DNA of 35,445 nucleotides from Caulobacteraceae bacterium (GCA_019748095.1 JAIEQA010000138.1:1-35445), one strand, 5' to 3'. Positions 26,899-35,191 are shown, counted from the first letter of the stretch. The notes: a model not told the origin generated them from the sequence alone. Numbers and translations are program-made.

Positions 26899-27944
26899 GC
26901 GTCCGTCCCGGCGGGCGTCCCGACCGGGTCGCCCGTCTCCCCGCCCTCCTCGTCATAGCCGATCAGCCGCAGGGCCCGGGCCTTCATGCCGTTCAGCTCG
27001 GCCCAGCGCAGCAGACCTTCCTCGCGGCCGTGGGTGATCCAAAGCTCCTCCGGGCGGACCTCCTCGAAGGTCTGGATCAGCTCGGGCCAGTCGGCGTGAT
27101 CCGAGATCACCAGCGGCAGTTCCACCCCGCGCTGCCGGGCCCGCGCCTTGACCAGCATCCAGCCCGAGGCAAAGGCCGTGACCGGATCGGCGAACCGGCG
27201 GGCCCAGCGGTCCTGGATGGCCGACGGCGGCGCGATGGCGACATCGCCGCCCAGCGCATCCTTCTTCAGCCCGGTCGCCGGCAGGATCGGCCCCAGATCC
27301 ACGCCCTCGCGTTCATAGAGCCGGTTCAGCCGCTCCAGCGCGCCATGGACATGGATCGGCCGCTCCCACCCTGCCTCGCGCAACAGCCGGATCACCCGCT
27401 GCGCCTTGCCCAGGGCATAGGCCCCGACCAGATGGGCCCGGTCCGGAAACTGGCCCAGCGACTGGACCAGCCGCCCCACCTCCTCCGCGTCCGGGGGATG
27501 GGTGAAGACCGGCAGGCCGAAGGTCGCCTCCGAGATGAAGACATGGCAGGGCACCGGCTCGAACGGGGTGCAGGTCGGGTCGCGCCGGCGCTTGTAGTCT
27601 CCCGACACCACCATGGTCAGACCCTGCCAGCTTATCACCGCCTGGGCCGAGCCCAGCACATGGCCGGCGGGGACCAGCCGGATGTCCACGCCGTTGTGGG
27701 AGGCGGTCTCTCCGTACTCGACCGGCTGGCGCAGGACGGTGAAGGCCTCGCCATAGCGTTCGGCCATGATGGCCAGGGTCTGGCGGGTGGCCAGCACCGC
27801 CCCGTGGCCCGCGCGGGCGTGATCGGCATGGCCGTGGGTGATCACGGCCCGCTCCACGGGCCGGACGGGGTCGACGTAGAAGTCCCCCGGGGGACAGTAC
27901 AGGCCGGCCGGTGTTGGCCGCAGCAGGTCTTCGGGTCGGATCAT
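26895..27944 (-). CDS. Ligase-associated DNA exonuclease (MBL/beta-CASP)
   Basis: A 349-residue metallo-beta-lactamase/beta-CASP nuclease. HxHxDH is THGHADHA (His37, His39, Asp41, His42); other ligands are in PAGHVLGSAQ, VSGDYK, and the beta-CASP part has AYALGKAQRV and ISDHADW with WITHGREEGL. This is the family that usually sits in an operon with ATP-dependent DNA ligase (LigC-type), an Lhr-like helicase and a phosphoesterase, a DNA-damage set. Here none of those partners is adjacent. ATG 27944 is divergent from the thioesterase pair, 62 bases away. Confidence 0.9.
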   Translation of the reverse strand: MIRPEDLLRPTPAGLYCPPGDFYVDPVRPVERAVITHGHADHARAGHGAVLATRQTLAIMAERYGEAFTVLRQPVEYGETASHNGVDIRLVPAGHVLGSAQAVISWQGLTMVVSGDYKRRRDPTCTPFEPVPCHVFISEATFGLPVFTHPPDAEEVGRLVQSLGQFPDRAHLVGAYALGKAQRVIRLLREAGWERPIHVHGALERLNRLYEREGVDLGPILPATGLKKDALGGDVAIAPPSAIQDRWARRFADPVTAFASGWMLVKARARQRGVELPLVISDHADWPELIQTFEEVRPEELWITHGREEGLLRWAELNGMKARALRLIGYDEEGGETGDPVGTPAGTDA

Positions 27945-28006
27945 GGTCGGGATATGGGCATGGTTTGCGACTTGCGCGCCGGTCCGCGCCCGATAAGGAC
28001 GATCTC

Positions 28007-28480
28007 ATGAGTGATCCGTTCCTGACCAGCCTGATGCCCCAGCTCGCCTCCGGCCCCGCCCACACCCATGCCCTGGGGTTTGTCTACGAAGGCGTCGAGG
28101 GCGACCGGATCCGGCTGCGCACGCCATGGCGCGAGGATCTGGTCGGCGACCCCGAGACGGGCGTGTTCGCCGGAGGTCTGGTGACGGCCATGCTGGACCA
28201 TGTCGGGGGCCTGGCCGTCTGGACCAAACTGGGCCGCTACCAGCCCATCGCCACCCTCGATCTGCGGGTCGACTATATGCGGCCGGCCCGGCCCCGGGTC
28301 GACCTGCTCAGCGAGGCGCGCTGCTACCGGGTCACCCGCACCATCGGCTTCGTGCGGGCCTGGGCCTTCGAGGACGATCCCTCCGACCCGGTCGCGGCGT
28401 CCCAGGCCACCTATGTGATCAACTCGGACGGCGGACGCGGGGCCGGAGCAAACCTGAAGCCCCGGGGAGACGTCGCATGA
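28007..28480 (+). CDS. PaaI-like hotdog thioesterase, first of pair
   Basis: A 157-residue acyl-CoA thioesterase-like protein. GVFAGGLVTAMLDHVGGLAVW carries the hotdog helix with Asp in place of the usual catalytic acid, and PIATLDLRVDYMRPARP is the standard strand. ATG 28007 follows AAGGACG. The stop overlaps the start of the next gene (ATGA), so they are translationally coupled and may form a heteromer. Confidence 0.87.
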   Translation: MSDPFLTSLMPQLASGPAHTHALGFVYEGVEGDRIRLRTPWREDLVGDPETGVFAGGLVTAMLDHVGGLAVWTKLGRYQPIATLDLRVDYMRPARPRVDLLSEARCYRVTRTIGFVRAWAFEDDPSDPVAASQATYVINSDGGRGAGANLKPRGDVA

Positions 28481-28884
28481 CCGCCCTGCTGGACACCATT
28501 CCCTATGCCCGGTTCCTGGGCTTGCGGACCGAGGAGGATGGCGAGGTCCTGACCGTGATCATGCCGTTCGCCGATCATCTGGTCGGCAATCCGATGCTGC
28601 CGGCCCTGCATGGTGGCTCGACCGCCGCCCTGCTGGAGCTGACCGCCATCGCCCAGGTGGCCCGGGTCTGGCCCCGTCTGCATCTGCCGCGGCCGATCAC
28701 GGTCACCACGGCCTATCTGCGATCGGGCAAGCCGCTCGACGTCCATGCCCGGGCCCGGATTTCCCGCGCGGGCCGACGCGTCGCCCATGTGCTGGCCGAG
28801 GCCTGGCAGGAGGATCCGGCCCAGCCGATCGCCAGCCTGACCGCGCATTTCTCGCTCGATGACAACCGAGACTTGCAGGAATAG
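28477..28884 (+). CDS. PaaI-like hotdog thioesterase, second of pair
   Basis: A 135-residue hotdog protein: FADHLVGNPMLPALHGGSTAALLELTAIAQVAR, with the HGG/GST motif and a Glu in the central helix, then PITVTTAYLRSGKPLDVHARARI. Start ATG 28477 has SD GGGGAG, and overlaps the stop of the first gene by four bases. Likely acts on an acyl-CoA; substrate unknown. Confidence 0.87.
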   Translation: MTALLDTIPYARFLGLRTEEDGEVLTVIMPFADHLVGNPMLPALHGGSTAALLELTAIAQVARVWPRLHLPRPITVTTAYLRSGKPLDVHARARISRAGRRVAHVLAEAWQEDPAQPIASLTAHFSLDDNRDLQE

Positions 28885-28934
28885 ATTTCTTATGATTGCA
28901 TTCTGCCGTGGCATCGGGCCACCGGAGATGGATC

Positions 28935-29282
28935 ATGAGCAGACACGCCGTCGGGGTCGCCCTGTCCCTGCGCCTTCACGCCGCCGAAACCGCCATTGAT
29001 GCGGCGCTCGCCGAGACCGCCCGCCTGGCGGTACTTCTGCCCGCCGCCCGGGCCCGCGCCCGACTGTCCGCCACCGTGGGTGGCAAGGCCTTTGACGGGA
29101 CCGCCGCCGCCATCGGGGCCCTCGCGACCGCCCGATCCCATCTGATTGATACCCACACGACCCTGTCCGCCCTCGCCCGCCGGCTGGGACTGGACGACCT
29201 CGCCGTGGGCCCGCTGGACAAGCCCGAGGACGATATCCGGCCCGGCGGGGGCGTCGCACCCGTGGCGACCGCAAAGGGTTAA
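28935..29282 (+). CDS. Small helical protein with AVGPLDKPEDD motif, first paralog
   Basis: A 115-residue protein, Ala-rich and all-helical by appearance, with no signal or membrane segment. Residues 17-80 form long amphipathic helices (HAAETAIDAALAETARLAVLL; TAAAIGALATARSHLIDTHTTL), followed by ARRLGLDDLAVGPLDKPEDD. ATG 28935 follows CGGAGATGG. It is homologous to the next gene: AID near the N-terminus, AI-AL--AR--I---HT in the middle, RR-G----AVG-LDKP-D at the end. Function is not recognised. Confidence 0.8.
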   Translation: MSRHAVGVALSLRLHAAETAIDAALAETARLAVLLPAARARARLSATVGGKAFDGTAAAIGALATARSHLIDTHTTLSALARRLGLDDLAVGPLDKPEDDIRPGGGVAPVATAKG

Positions 29283-29356
29283 CAAAGCGCTACCGTACAG
29301 CTCTGGATCGTGTTAACCTTTCATTTCCCACAGTGGCATTTTGGAAGGGGCTAAAC

Positions 29357-29743
29357 ATGGATCGGACTGAGGTTGTCGCCAGTGTTGCTGGCGATCTCTA
29401 CGCGACGGAGCGGGCGATCGACGATGCGATCACCGCGGCGACCACCCTTGTGCAGTCGATGATCGGCGCGCGCGCCCTGCTGAAGGTCTCGCATGTCGCC
29501 GGCTCGACCTCGCAGACGAAGGCCATGGAGGCGATCGCCGCCCTGTCCGCCGCCCGCGAAGCAATCGTGGCCAGCCACACCGAAATGCAGAAGGACCACC
29601 GCCGCATGGGCTGGGGCACCTATGCGGTCGGCGCGCTGGACAAGCCGGATGATGCCGAATGGGGCGACGAACCGCCCCCTCCCCGGCCCCGGGACAGCCT
29701 TGGGCTTGTCGACGCCGTCGCGAGACCACGCCGGGTTGCATGA
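29357..29743 (+). CDS. Small helical protein with AVGALDKPDD motif, second paralog
   Basis: A 128-residue paralog of the gene before it: ATERAIDDAITAATTLV, MEAIAALSAAREAIVASHTEM, HRRMGWGTYAVGALDKPDD. It has a longer Pro-rich tail (EPPPPRPRDSLG). Start ATG 29357 follows GGAAGGGG. The 74-base gap from the first paralog is AT-richer and may hold a separate promoter. The pair suggests duplication with divergence of one family. Confidence 0.8.
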   Translation: MDRTEVVASVAGDLYATERAIDDAITAATTLVQSMIGARALLKVSHVAGSTSQTKAMEAIAALSAAREAIVASHTEMQKDHRRMGWGTYAVGALDKPDDAEWGDEPPPPRPRDSLGLVDAVARPRRVA

Positions 29744-29796
29744 ATTCGGGTTAATGTCGGAGACGTCCGTTTTCGCTTAACCAGACTCGAAGCATG

Positions 29797-29828
29797 ATCG
29801 CCTCCGCGCTGTTCGGCGCGGAGGCGAT
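29797..29828 (+). promoter_or_regulatory. 13-bp perfect hairpin enclosing the ribosome-binding site
   Basis: Bases 29797-29809 (ATCGCCTCCGCGC) pair perfectly with 29816-29828 (GCGCGGAGGCGAT) across a TGTTCG loop. The SD, GGAGG, is inside the 3' arm, and ATG 29832 is three bases after the stem. As RNA this would hide the SD. It may also serve as terminator for the upstream gene, though the T run is only three. Confidence 0.75.
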
Positions 29829-29831
29829 TTC

Positions 29832-30263
29832 ATGTGGGATACTCTTTATTCGCAGCTGTTTCTGCTGCCCGTGGTCCTCGTCGGAATTCTCGCCTTCGCG
29901 AAGGGGGATGAACCCGAGCGCTTGGCTATGGGCGCCTATCTGCTCGGCTGGTTGGCCGCAATGCTGGTTCAGGATGGCCAAGCCATCCATGGAAGTTGGC
30001 AGCTTGGGCTATTCGCCCTTGACGTTGTTATGCTGCTTGTTTTCGGCGGGATCGCTTGGAAGTTTCGCCGCAACTGGCCGATCTGGGCGGCTGCTCTCCA
30101 GCTGATCGTTCTGGTTAGTCACGTTGTAATCGTCATCGACCCGCGCGCGGGGATGAGATCCTTTTACACGGTCCTGAACCTCGCCAGCTACGGCATCCTG
30201 CTCACCATCGGCATCGGGTCCTTCTGGGCCTGGCAGGAGCGGCGCGCGGCGGGGCTGGAATAG
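29832..30263 (+). CDS. Four-helix membrane protein of unknown function
   Basis: A 143-residue inner-membrane protein with about four segments: LFLLPVVLVGILAF, LAMGAYLLGWLAAMLV, LFALDVVMLLVFGGIAW, and a longer hydrophobic C-terminal pair from PIWAAALQLIVLVSHVVIVI to ILLTIGIGSFWAW. No catalytic motif is seen and the family is not recognised. Its codon use is less G+C-rich than neighbours (for example CTTGTTTTC), which may hint at a different history. The start is set by GGAGG, which lies in a strong hairpin. Confidence 0.75.
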   Translation: MWDTLYSQLFLLPVVLVGILAFAKGDEPERLAMGAYLLGWLAAMLVQDGQAIHGSWQLGLFALDVVMLLVFGGIAWKFRRNWPIWAAALQLIVLVSHVVIVIDPRAGMRSFYTVLNLASYGILLTIGIGSFWAWQERRAAGLE

Positions 30264-30310
30264 GACGATTGTCCTCGATATCGTGTCGCTGAACGATTCG
30301 GTGACCGCCC

Positions 30311-30943
30311 GTGCCCCTGTCCCACGCCCAGATCTGGACCGCCCTCGACGCCCTCGCGGCGCGCGAGGGTCTGTCGCCCTCCGGCCTTGCCCGGCGCGCC
30401 GGGCTGGACGCCACCGCCTTCAACCTGTCCAAACGCTTCGGCCCCGGCCAGCCGGGCCGCCCGCGCTGGCCCTCGACCGAAAGCCTGAACCGGGTCCTGG
30501 CCGTCACCGGGGCGTCGCTGGGCGAGTTCGCCACCCTGGCCGGTGAGCCCCCCGTCCCCAATGTCCTGCCCCTGCTGGGAATGGCCGAGGCCGGCGAGGC
30601 GGGCTTCTTTGACGACGCCGGCCTGCCGACCGGCGAGGGCTGGGACCAGACCGAACTGCCGGCCCCCGGGCCCCGCCTGTTCAGCCTGCGCATCTCGGGC
30701 GAGTCGATGGTGCCCCTCTACCGGCCCGGCGACCGGGTCATCGTCGACCGCGACCGCACCGACGTCCGCAAGGGCGACCGGGTCGTGGTCCGCACCACCA
30801 CCGGCGAGACCGTGGCCAAGGAGATCGCCGCCCTGACCGCGCGGACGGTGACCCTGGCCTCGATCAACCCGGCCTTTGAGGACCGGGTGCTGGCCCGCCG
30901 CGACATCGACTGGATGGCCCGCATCCTCTGGGTCAGCCAGTAG
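30311..30943 (+). CDS. LexA/S24-like repressor with HTH
   Basis: A 210-residue protein starting at GTG 30311. Residues 5-72 are an XRE-like helix-turn-helix (LSPSGLARRAGLDATAFNLSKRF). Residues 120-205 are an S24 peptidase domain: catalytic Ser132 in ISGESMVPLYRPGD and Lys170 in TVAKEI, both present. Such proteins are self-cleaving repressors of the CI/LexA type. There is no prophage or SOS gene nearby, so it appears to be an orphan chromosomal regulator. Cleavage would be at an Ala-Gly-type bond, and GMAEAGEAGFF (about 90-100) holds candidates. Confidence 0.88.
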   Translation: MPLSHAQIWTALDALAAREGLSPSGLARRAGLDATAFNLSKRFGPGQPGRPRWPSTESLNRVLAVTGASLGEFATLAGEPPVPNVLPLLGMAEAGEAGFFDDAGLPTGEGWDQTELPAPGPRLFSLRISGESMVPLYRPGDRVIVDRDRTDVRKGDRVVVRTTTGETVAKEIAALTARTVTLASINPAFEDRVLARRDIDWMARILWVSQ

Positions 30944-30954
30944 CGCCCATGACG

Positions 30955-30982
30955 AAGGGCCGCCCCTTTCGGAACGGCCCTC
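30955..30982. terminator. Possible bidirectional terminator
   Basis: AGGGCCG (30956-30962) and CGGCCCT (30975-30981) form a stem between the convergent S24 and SH3 genes. No long T run on either side. Confidence 0.5.
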
Positions 30983-31024
30983 TGAAATCACCGGATGCGC
31001 TCAAGCAGCGAGCGATAGCGGCCC

Positions 31025-31504
31025 TCAGTAAGGGCTGACGTAGTTGGCGTTGACCCAGCCGCCACCGGCGATCTGGACCCACTCACCCTGCGAGCCGATG
31101 GCCGTGAAGGGCTGGCCGGCCGACAGGCTGCCGGATTGGCGATAGCCGGTGCCCGGGCCGCTGCGGATGCGCAGGTTGGACGAAGCCCGGTACTGGGCTC
31201 CCGAGGAACTGGCCTGACCATCGGCGCGGGCGCGCTGCTGGTTGCAGCCGATATAGGACCCGGCGGCCGCACCGGCACCGGCACCGGCGAGGGCCCCGAG
31301 GCCGCGCTCGTTGCTGGAAATCCGGCTACCGGCCAGGGCGCCGATCACACCACCGATGACAGCACCGGCCTGCTGGCGGCCACCGGGGGCGTCGCAGCTG
31401 GTGATGCCGTTGGACTGCTGGGCCTGGGCCGCCATGGGCACGGCGGTCAACAGGGTGGCCAGGGCGGCGGCCGTGGCCAGGGACGTGTTCATGATTTTCG
31501 ACAT
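31025..31504 (-). CDS. Glycine-zipper and SH3 domain secreted protein
   Basis: A 159-residue envelope protein. The signal peptide runs to about residue 28 (AAQAQ). Residues about 45-90 are a glycine-zipper pair (AGAVIGGVIGALAG; GALAGAGAGAAAG) as in 17-kDa antigens. Residues 100-159 are a bacterial SH3 domain (SNLRIRSGPGTGYRQSGSLSAGQPF... WVQIAGGGWVNANYV), which usually binds peptidoglycan or peptides. ATG 31504 follows GGAGAG. Confidence 0.87.
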   Translation of the reverse strand: MSKIMNTSLATAAALATLLTAVPMAAQAQQSNGITSCDAPGGRQQAGAVIGGVIGALAGSRISSNERGLGALAGAGAGAAAGSYIGCNQQRARADGQASSSGAQYRASSNLRIRSGPGTGYRQSGSLSAGQPFTAIGSQGEWVQIAGGGWVNANYVSPY

Positions 31505-31604
31505 GGGCTCTCCAATACATCGAGGTTGGTCGATGCAGGCACAATGCGCCACGGCACATGAAGGCTCCCGGAGCCTGGCCGTTATGTTCGGTTCATCCTT
31601 GAAA

Positions 31605-31646
31605 GGGGCTACCGCTCGCCGCGCGGCGGCTCGCTGCTCGAGCCCC
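31605..31646 (-). terminator. Likely terminator of lysS
   Basis: On the minus strand GGGGCT and AGCCCC pair around an inner G+C palindrome (CGCCGCGCGGCG, 31617-31628), then TTTC follows. It begins seven bases after the lysS stop. Confidence 0.6.
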
Positions 31647-31652
31647 CGCCTT

Positions 31653-33323
31653 CTACCCCGCCAGCTCGCCCCGGGCCCCCGCCTCGATCAGTTCGATCGT
31701 CTGGCCAAGGCCGTAGATCGCCCCGAACGAGCCGAACCGCGGTCCCTGCGACGCCCCCAGCAGGACCTCATACAGCGCCCCGAACCAGCCCCGTAGCGGC
31801 TCGAACCCGTGCTCCTTGCCCACGGCATAGACCTCGCCCTGGATCAGCTCGCCGTCGGTCGTGTCGGCCGGCAGGGCCTTCAGCCGCCCCGCCAGATCCA
31901 GCAGCGCCGCCTTCTCCCGATCGTCCGGCAACCGGTACGACTTCGTCGGTTTCACGAAGTCCTCGTAGTAGTTCAGCGCCCGGTCCATCAGCCCGTCCAG
32001 CACCGGCTCGCTCTCGGGCGTCGCCGCGGGCAGGTATTTCGCGAAATAGGCCCACAGCTGGCTCTTGCTGGAGGCATTGGCCACCCCGACCAGGTTCAGC
32101 AGCAGGGCGAACGACACGGGTGAGGCCATCTCGGGCGGCGCACCGGCGTGGATCGACCAGACGGCATTGTCGATCTGCTTGGCCGGCTCCTGCGTCCGGT
32201 AGGCGTCGATGGCCCCGAGCCAGTCGTCGATCGCCCGGGGAATGACGTTGAAATGCAGGCTCTTGGCCGACTTCGGCGACTGGAACATGTACCAGCTCAG
32301 GGACTCCGGCGTGCCGTAGCGCAGCCACTGCTCCATCGTCAGGCCATTGCCCTTGGACTTGGAGATCTTCCTGCCCTCGACGTCGAGGAAGAGCTCGTAG
32401 TTGAACCCCTCCGGCGGCACCCCGCCCAGCGCCCGGCACACCTTGGAGCTCTCGCGCACGCTCTCGATCAGGTCCTTGCCCGACATCTCATAGTCGACGT
32501 CCAGCGCCGTCCAGCGCATGGCCCAGTCGGGCTTCCACTGCAGCTTCACATGGCCGCCCGTGACCGGCAGTTCAGTCCGGCCGCCGGCCGGATCGTCGAA
32601 CACGATCGTGCCCTTGGCGACATTCCGCTCCAGCGTCGGGACCTGCAGCACATGGCCGGTCACCGGGCTGACCGGCAGGAAGGGCGAATAGGTCTCCCGC
32701 CGCTCCGGCCCCAGGGTCGGCAGCATGATCGCCTGCACCGCGTCGAACCGCTCCAGCAGGGTCAGCAGCGTCGCGTCAAACCGCCCGGACCGATAGGTCT
32801 CGGTCGAGCTCATGAACTCATAGTCGAACCCGAACCCGTCCAGAAACGCCCTCAGCCGGGCATTGTTGTGCGCCCCGAAACTGTCATGGGTGCCGAACGG
32901 ATCGCGCACCCGCGTCAGCGACAGATGCAGGTCCTCGCGCAGCATCTCCGGATTGGGTACGCCTTCGGGCACCTTCCTCAACCCGTCCATGTCGTCGCTG
33001 AAGGCGATCAGCCGCGTCGGCCAGTGATCTCCGGTCAGGGCGCGAAAGGCCTGGCGCACCATGGTGGTCCGCGCCACCTCGCCGAACGTGCCCATATGCG
33101 GCAGGCCGGACGGACCATAGCCGGTCTCCAGCACCACCGGCCGCTGAAGCGCCTCGAACGTCGCCAGCGCCTCATCCGCCTTGCCGGCATCGATCAGCAG
33201 TTTCGCCGCCGTCCGCTCGGCGTCCGACAGCCGCTTTTTCAGCACATGGTCCAGCAGGGCGCGGGCCTGTTCGAACGGCCATGACCGCGCTTCGCGCGCG
33301 AGGGTTTCAAGGTTCTGCAGCAT
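31653..33323 (-). CDS. lysK: Lysyl-tRNA synthetase, class I
   Basis: A 556-residue class I lysyl-tRNA synthetase, the archaeal-type enzyme found in many alphaproteobacteria in place of class II LysRS. HIGH-like PSGLPHMG (71-78) and KISKSKG (319-325) are the class I signatures. YGPSGLPHMGTFGEVARTTMVRQAF and FSDDMDGLRKVPEG are typical. ATG 33323 is chosen as it gives the natural family N-terminus (MLQNLETLAREARSWPFEQA); the frame is open 46 codons further upstream. No second LysRS is in the window. Confidence 0.95.
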   Translation of the reverse strand: MLQNLETLAREARSWPFEQARALLDHVLKKRLSDAERTAAKLLIDAGKADEALATFEALQRPVVLETGYGPSGLPHMGTFGEVARTTMVRQAFRALTGDHWPTRLIAFSDDMDGLRKVPEGVPNPEMLREDLHLSLTRVRDPFGTHDSFGAHNNARLRAFLDGFGFDYEFMSSTETYRSGRFDATLLTLLERFDAVQAIMLPTLGPERRETYSPFLPVSPVTGHVLQVPTLERNVAKGTIVFDDPAGGRTELPVTGGHVKLQWKPDWAMRWTALDVDYEMSGKDLIESVRESSKVCRALGGVPPEGFNYELFLDVEGRKISKSKGNGLTMEQWLRYGTPESLSWYMFQSPKSAKSLHFNVIPRAIDDWLGAIDAYRTQEPAKQIDNAVWSIHAGAPPEMASPVSFALLLNLVGVANASSKSQLWAYFAKYLPAATPESEPVLDGLMDRALNYYEDFVKPTKSYRLPDDREKAALLDLAGRLKALPADTTDGELIQGEVYAVGKEHGFEPLRGWFGALYEVLLGASQGPRFGSFGAIYGLGQTIELIEAGARGELAG

Positions 33324-33422
33324 GGCGCGGGTGTGGCGGGGAAGACCCCGATGGTCAACCATGCAAGGGATTTCCGCCGCTTCATCAGCCGACCTCGGAC
33401 CATGCCCCCGCGCCGGACAGCA

Positions 33423-33453
33423 GTGCAGGCGACGCGCGAGACGCCGCCTGCAC
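33423..33453 (-). terminator. Hairpin after the NTF2-like gene
   Basis: GTGCAGGCG (33423-33431) pairs with CGCCTGCAC (33445-33453). It begins nine bases after the NTF2-like stop codon on the minus strand. No T run follows. Confidence 0.5.
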
Positions 33454-33461
33454 GCTCTCAT

Positions 33462-33908
33462 CTACTCCGGCATTCGCGACGAGTGCAGATGGTCGATCTT
33501 CCACCGTCCGTCCTCCCACCGGTAGATGAAGCTATACCGGGCACGTACATCGGTCTGGGCTCCGGTCACGGCATCCGTCAGCGTTACCGTCCAGGTGCCC
33601 AGCCGGCTGGCCGTAGTGCAGTCGATCTCGATCGTAGAGGTGTCGATACGCCCAACCGGGGCGTTCCTCAGAAAGCCGACGAAATAGTCGCGGACGGCGG
33701 ACGGTGTCGTGCGTGGCGTGTTCGAGACCGTAGCCAGAAGCACCGGCTCGCGGGTGAACAGGTCCGTAACAGTGTCCGGGTTTCGCGTGGCCCAGGCGGC
33801 GTTGAACCGCTCGAACTGCGCTTCGATCTGGGCGGGCGTCGCGGTCGGGCACTGGACGTCGTCTGCGTGCGTCAGCAGTGCCGCCGCGATAAACAGGGTA
33901 GCGATCAT
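33462..33908 (-). CDS. Secreted NTF2/SnoaL-like (DUF4440-type) protein
   Basis: A 148-residue protein with a short signal peptide (MIATLFIAAALLTHA). The mature part follows the NTF2-like fold: IEAQFERFNAAWATRNPDTVTDLFTREPVLL, VRDYFVGFLRNAP, ARYSFIYRWEDGRWKIDHLHSSRMPE. The pattern is of SgcJ/EcaC or DUF4440 proteins, small pocket proteins with many functions. No active site can be assigned. It is divergent from queA with a 227-base gap. Confidence 0.82.
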   Translation of the reverse strand: MIATLFIAAALLTHADDVQCPTATPAQIEAQFERFNAAWATRNPDTVTDLFTREPVLLATVSNTPRTTPSAVRDYFVGFLRNAPVGRIDTSTIEIDCTTASRLGTWTVTLTDAVTGAQTDVRARYSFIYRWEDGRWKIDHLHSSRMPE

Positions 33909-34016
33909 GAGGGTGTCCCGCAGGTTCTGATATTTGTGGGGCGGTCGTGAAGGGGCTCGGAGCGATGCGCGCGCCGACGGTCTGACCTGAAGCGAAGACA
34001 GCCCTCTGAACAGTTT

Positions 34017-34052
34017 ATTGCTATCATTCGCACGATAACGATTGCTAATGAT
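34017..34052. promoter_or_regulatory. AT-rich element with repeats between the NTF2-like gene and queA
   Basis: ATTGCTA occurs twice (34017-34023, 34041-34047), and ATCATT (34023-34028) is inverse to AATGAT (34047-34052). GATAACGATT in the middle looks somewhat like part of a Fur-type box, but the match is weak. The island stands out in DNA of high G+C. Confidence 0.35.
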
Positions 34053-34135
34053 CAGCGCCGTTCGGCTGGCGCGGGGTGGGGCCCGGCAGCGGCCATCTTG
34101 ACCCCGCCCCGGCCGCGTGGCCTTTGCGCCGCCAG

Positions 34136-35191
34136 ATGAAGACCGCCGATTTCGATTTCGACCTGCCCGAGGACCGCATTGCCCTGCGGCCGGCCCAGCC
34201 GCGCGAGTCGGCCCGGTTGCTGGTGGTGCGGGGCGGTGCGCTCGCCGATCACACGATCGCCGACCTGCCCGGCTTTCTGCAGCCCGGCGACGCCCTGGTG
34301 TTCAACGACACACGGGTGATCCCGGCCCGGCTGTCGGGGGTACGCGAGCGGATCGCGGAGGACGGCCAGACCCTGAGCGTCGAGGTCGAGGCCACACTGC
34401 ATCACCGGGACGCCCCCGACGTCTGGTCCGCCTTCATGAAGCCCGGCAAGCGGATCAAGCCGGGTGACCGGGTCGTGTTCCAGACCCTGTCCGCGACCGT
34501 TCAGGCCAAGGACGACGACGGCCTGATCACCCTGGCGTTCGATGTCGCGGGCGCAGCCCTGGACGCGGCCATTGCCGCCGTCGGCGTCATGCCCCTGCCC
34601 CCCTATATCGCGGCCAAACGGCCCGAGGACGACCGGGACCGCACCGACTATCAGACGGTCTTTGCCGAGCACGACGGCTCGGTCGCCGCCCCTACCGCCG
34701 GTCTGCATTTCACCCCGGCCCTGCTGGAGGCGATCCGGGCCCGGGGCGTCGCGACCCACGCCGTGACCCTGCACGTCGGGGCCGGGACCTTCCTTCCGGT
34801 CAAGGCGGACGACACCGCCGACCACAGGATGCACAGCGAATGGGGCGAGGTCTCCGCCGCGACCGCCGATGCCCTGAACGCCGTGCGGGCGGCGGGCGGC
34901 CGTATCGTCTGCGTCGGCACCACCTCCCTGCGGCTTCTGGAATCGGCCGCGACGCCCGACGGCGTCATCCAGCCCTTCCACGGTGACACCGCCATCTTCA
35001 TCACCCCCGGCTACGCCTTCCGCGCCGCCGATGTGCTGATGACCAATTTCCACCTGCCGAAATCGACCCTGTTCATGCTGGTCTCGGCCTTCGCGGGGCT
35101 GGAGACGATGAAGGCCGCCTACGCCCATGCGGTCGCGACCGGGTATCGCTTCTACTCCTACGGCGACGGATCGCTGTTGTTCCGGTCGTAG
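34136..35191 (+). CDS. queA: tRNA preQ1(34) S-adenosylmethionine ribosyltransferase-isomerase
   Basis: A 351-residue enzyme that moves the ribosyl part of AdoMet to preQ1 at tRNA position 34, giving epoxyqueuosine. Family signatures: [25 protein letters not shown] at the start, [65 protein letters not shown] and [19 protein letters not shown], and a C-terminal YGDGSLL. ATG 34136 gives the usual length; no SD is visible, and a TTG four codons upstream is an alternative. It stands apart from queC-queE, 15 kb away, and was probably followed by tgt, outside the window (inference). Confidence 0.96.
   Translation: MKTADFDFDLPEDRIALRPAQPRESARLLVVRGGALADHTIADLPGFLQPGDALVFNDTRVIPARLSGVRERIAEDGQTLSVEVEATLHHRDAPDVWSAFMKPGKRIKPGDRVVFQTLSATVQAKDDDGLITLAFDVAGAALDAAIAAVGVMPLPPYIAAKRPEDDRDRTDYQTVFAEHDGSVAAPTAGLHFTPALLEAIRARGVATHAVTLHVGAGTFLPVKADDTADHRMHSEWGEVSAATADALNAVRAAGGRIVCVGTTSLRLLESAATPDGVIQPFHGDTAIFITPGYAFRAADVLMTNFHLPKSTLFMLVSAFAGLETMKAAYAHAVATGYRFYSYGDGSLLFRS

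Noticed and set aside
26229..28010. 593-codon open frame across the hydrolase end and the exonuclease
   Set aside because: Overlaps two real genes; composition is that of a shadow frame.
29794..30105. 103-codon frame overlapping the four-helix membrane protein
   Set aside because: Starts within the hairpin, has no SD, and the other frame has a clear membrane protein pattern and GGAGG.
32148..33284. Open frame antisense to lysK
   Set aside because: Shadow of the class I lysyl-tRNA synthetase, no domain.
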